From: DATMGU01 sp035555315
GTDB lineage: Bacteria; Pseudomonadota; Alphaproteobacteria; ATCC43930; CGMCC-115725
DNA length: 64,000 bases
NCBI GenBank assembly: GCA_035555315.1
Contig: DATMGU010000053.1
Location: 1 to 64,000, forward strand
Direction: 5' to 3'
The translations under genes and the position numbers were made by a program. Each line of letters begins with the position of its first letter. The first letter of the stretch is position 1. Below are positions 62,409 through 64,000 of the stretch, in pieces. The notes under the pieces were generated by a model. That model was not told the DNA's origin and made no database searches. It was given only the letters and a program-made list of their open reading frames with translations.

Positions 62409-63182
62409 ATGAAGCATCGCCGTCCGACCATCGATTTTTGCGTCGATGACGACCTTGGCTATGAGCGCAGTCGGACCCGATTTGCGCCGGGTGCCGGATT
62501 GGCGCTCGACGACGCCTATCGGCTGGCCCATCTGCCGCTGGTCGCCCCGGATCATCCGCGGGTCATTGCCACGCGCGAAGGCACCCCCTATGAGATGGGC
62601 CGGCACGCTCAAGTATTCTCGTTGGTCTTGCCGATCCCCGGAGAAGCCCTACGCCGTTCGGTGGCCTTCCTGCAGCTGGAAAGCGCCTTGCGGGCATCGC
62701 CTTTCGCGGGAAAGATCGCCTGGAACCTGTGGGACCGGCGCCAGGACAAGCTGCACGCCACGCTTTGCGGCTCCCTCTCGGTCGGGGCGGAAACGCCGCC
62801 GAAGTTCGACGAGCGCCAACTTGGCGAATTGCGCCGTCTCGGCCCGATCGGCGTCGAGCTGCGCGGCGTGTTTTCCGGCACCGTAAATATTGGCCGCCTT
62901 TACTTGCGCGTTTATCCCGAATGTCGATCCGGGGCGAACCTCTTCCGGCACATCCAGCGGGTGCTCGGCCGCCGCGAGACGGATCTCTATCTGGTCGGTG
63001 TCTATAACTTCACGGACGATCTCGATCCGGTGGAGGCGACTGCCTTGGACAGCTTGATCCGACAGTGGTGGGATCGGCCGCTCCTGCGGTTCGAGGCCGA
63101 CCATCTGTGGCTTCTGGGCGCCACGGATGACCTTGTCCTAAATGGCGGGGTCACGGCGATTGTGCCGCTTTCCGATGGCTGA
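62409..63182 (+). CDS. Hypothetical protein, possibly 2H-phosphoesterase-like
   Basis: 257-residue cytoplasmic protein of unrecognised family. Well-conserved-looking segments are EMGRHAQVFSLVLPIPGEAL, WDRRQDKLHATLCGSLSVGA, RGVFSGTVNIGRLYLRVYPE and FEADHLWLLGATDDLVLNGG. The pair HAT in the middle and HLW near the end could correspond to the two HxT/S motifs of 2H phosphoesterases, with a Trp in place of the second Thr, so this is only a suggestion. Start taken at ATG 62409; ATG 62373 is also possible. It ends one base from the convergent phosphatase gene. Confidence 0.6.
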   Translation: MKHRRPTIDFCVDDDLGYERSRTRFAPGAGLALDDAYRLAHLPLVAPDHPRVIATREGTPYEMGRHAQVFSLVLPIPGEALRRSVAFLQLESALRASPFAGKIAWNLWDRRQDKLHATLCGSLSVGAETPPKFDERQLGELRRLGPIGVELRGVFSGTVNIGRLYLRVYPECRSGANLFRHIQRVLGRRETDLYLVGVYNFTDDLDPVEATALDSLIRQWWDRPLLRFEADHLWLLGATDDLVLNGGVTAIVPLSDG

Positions 63183-63183
63183 C

Positions 63184-63618
63184 CTAGGGACCGATAAACG
63201 CCGCCCACACCCCCTCGGGTTGCCAGACTTGCTCCAGATCGGCCCGCGCCCGCGTCTCGTCCATGCCAAGTATCGTACGGCGATAGCGATAGAAGAACGC
63301 CGAAACCCGATAGTTCGCGATGCAATGGACGTGAACGGGGACGTCTTGCAACCCGGCCAGGACGGAGCAGAACTGGGCGAAATCCGCGTCCGTGGGGTTC
63401 TGAAAATCAACCGGAATATGGATATACGTCATGCCCAGGCGACCGACACTGGCCGCCTCGTCCGGCAGCGCCTTTTCATGGCTATGAAGCCCGAGATTGA
63501 TGATGTGACGGACGCCCAAGGCGCGGATATCGGCCAGTTGCGGCTCGGTCGGCTGGCCGGACGTGGTTATCCGGTCGTCGAGCCGCCGCCAATGATAGAT
63601 GGACTCGGGATCGGCCAT
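63184..63618 (-). CDS. Protein-tyrosine-phosphatase-like protein (DUF442/DSP fold)
   Basis: 144 residues from ATG 63618. The P-loop is VHVHCIANYRVSAFFY with Cys and Arg separated by four residues, the spacing seen in the DUF442/BLH-related phosphatases. The N-terminal RRLDDRITTSGQPTEPQLAD and RALGVRHIINLGLH are family hallmarks. The frame is open further upstream to 63777 and no ribosome site decides the start. Substrate unknown; it may act on a small phosphorylated molecule. Convergent with the hypothetical gene at 62409. Confidence 0.75.
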   Translation of the reverse strand: MADPESIYHWRRLDDRITTSGQPTEPQLADIRALGVRHIINLGLHSHEKALPDEAASVGRLGMTYIHIPVDFQNPTDADFAQFCSVLAGLQDVPVHVHCIANYRVSAFFYRYRRTILGMDETRARADLEQVWQPEGVWAAFIGP

Positions 63619-63794
63619 GAACATCAACACCAACGGAAGGGGACGATCGGACGATGCTGCCCGCGGATGGGGGTTCTGTCCAGCCAGCCGCTCGACATCA
63701 TATCGCGCGGCGCCGGCCTCTTCAGCCCAGTGGATTGCACATTTTTTGACTGGGCCCACTTTGCCTTCCGCATCCACCCATAATATAACGAAAC

Positions 63795-64000
63795 ATGGAT
63801 AGACTATCCGACCCGATCCTGACCCGTTTCCGCGCTGCGCTCGATGAGCTGTACGGTGACCAGATTGATCGTGTCGTGCTGTTCGGCTCGCGCGCGCGGG
63901 GCGAAGCCAGTGCCGAGTCCGATTATGATGTGGCGGTGTTCCTGAAGTCTCTCCCTGACCGTTGGAAGGAACTTAACCGCCTTGCCAATTTGCGGGTTCA
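63795..64000 (+). CDS. MNT-type nucleotidyltransferase domain protein (3' cut by window edge)
   Basis: 68 codons are visible from ATG 63795. RVVLFGSRARGEASAESDYD is the GS-x10-DxD signature of minimal nucleotidyltransferases, followed by VAVFLKSLPDRWKELN. Such proteins usually form toxin-antitoxin pairs with HEPN proteins, in which the MNT partner AMPylates the toxin. The partner gene, if present, would lie beyond 64000. Upstream sequence is AT-rich (CCATAATATAACGAAAC), fitting a promoter. Confidence 0.82.
   Translation, partial: MDRLSDPILTRFRAALDELYGDQIDRVVLFGSRARGEASAESDYDVAVFLKSLPDRWKELNRLANLRV

Noticed and set aside
62131..62409. Minus-strand 92-codon open frame in the less GC-rich gap.
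   Set aside because: No ribosome site, no recognisable motif, and it overlaps the probable promoter region of two genes.
63184..63618. Cys-to-Arg spacing of four residues in the phosphatase P-loop, at first taken as a defect.
   Set aside because: The DUF442/BLH-related group is known with this shorter spacing, so it is not an anomaly.

Overview
The window is high-GC DNA with densely packed genes, short intergenic gaps, frequent ATGA/TTGA start-stop overlaps and abundant TRAP, LLM-flavin, SMP-30, RraA-type and chemotaxis genes. This suggests a metabolically versatile free-living alphaproteobacterium (soil, plant or water), probably Rhodospirillales-like; I cannot name a genus. No rRNA, tRNA, CRISPR array, prophage or full insertion sequence was seen.

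Layout. 1-0.9 kb: 3' part of a TRAP binding-protein gene (minus). 0.9-1.4 kb: decayed gene remnant. 1.4-3.9 kb: two FMN-dependent monooxygenases of the LLM class. 4.0-6.1 kb: EamA exporter divergent from an Lrp/AsnC regulator, then aroQ. 6.3-13.5 kb: signalling block (binding protein, chemoreceptor, histidine kinase; convergent response regulator and a 1101-residue hybrid kinase). 13.7-18.6 kb: sugar-acid module (RraA-family protein, arabonate-type IlvD/Edd dehydratase, GntR regulator, MFS carrier). 18.7-23.5 kb: second sensory block (ModA-like protein coupled to a kinase, chemoreceptor). 23.8-30.7 kb: sugar-lactone/acid module (SMP-30 lactonase, RraA-family protein, SnoaL-like protein, mannonate-dehydratase-like barrel, MFS, YciI) ending in an IclR regulator fused to an SMP-30-like propeller. 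30.7-34.3 kb: LysR divergent from an FAD oxidoreductase and MFS carrier. 34.35-34.60 kb: a MITE-like element. 34.6-37.1 kb: molybdopterin-fold protein, Mop protein, AtzE/AtzG-like amidase pair. 37.1-41.4 kb: minus-strand operon of an ABC importer (binding protein, two permeases) and rutA. 41.4-50.9 kb: LysR divergent from a gentisate/3-hydroxybenzoate operon with a complete TRAP transporter, a class II aldolase-like protein, MaoC and CitE-like genes. 50.7-53.1 kb: acetyltransferase and peptide-type binding protein. 53.1-62.1 kb: nine-gene minus-strand sulfonate operon (ssuC, ssuB, three binding proteins, ssuD, an SsuD paralogue, an acyl-CoA-dehydrogenase-like enzyme, a class II aldolase-like protein). 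62.1-64 kb: less GC-rich gap, hypothetical gene, tyrosine-phosphatase-like gene and the start of an MNT-type nucleotidyltransferase.

How it works together. Most of the window is catabolic and scavenging: uptake systems sit beside the enzymes that open, hydrate or oxidise the imported compounds (sugar acids, hydroxybenzoates, pyrimidines or amides, organosulfonates), each with a local regulator. The two sensory blocks pair periplasmic binding proteins with chemoreceptors and kinases. The most unusual items are the IclR/SMP-30 fusion whose propeller has lost the lactonase metal ligands, the palindromic element inserted in a CTAG shared by two convergent stop codons, a duplicated start region upstream of the gentisate dioxygenase, and an unannotated 34-codon gene coupled to the class II aldolase gene.
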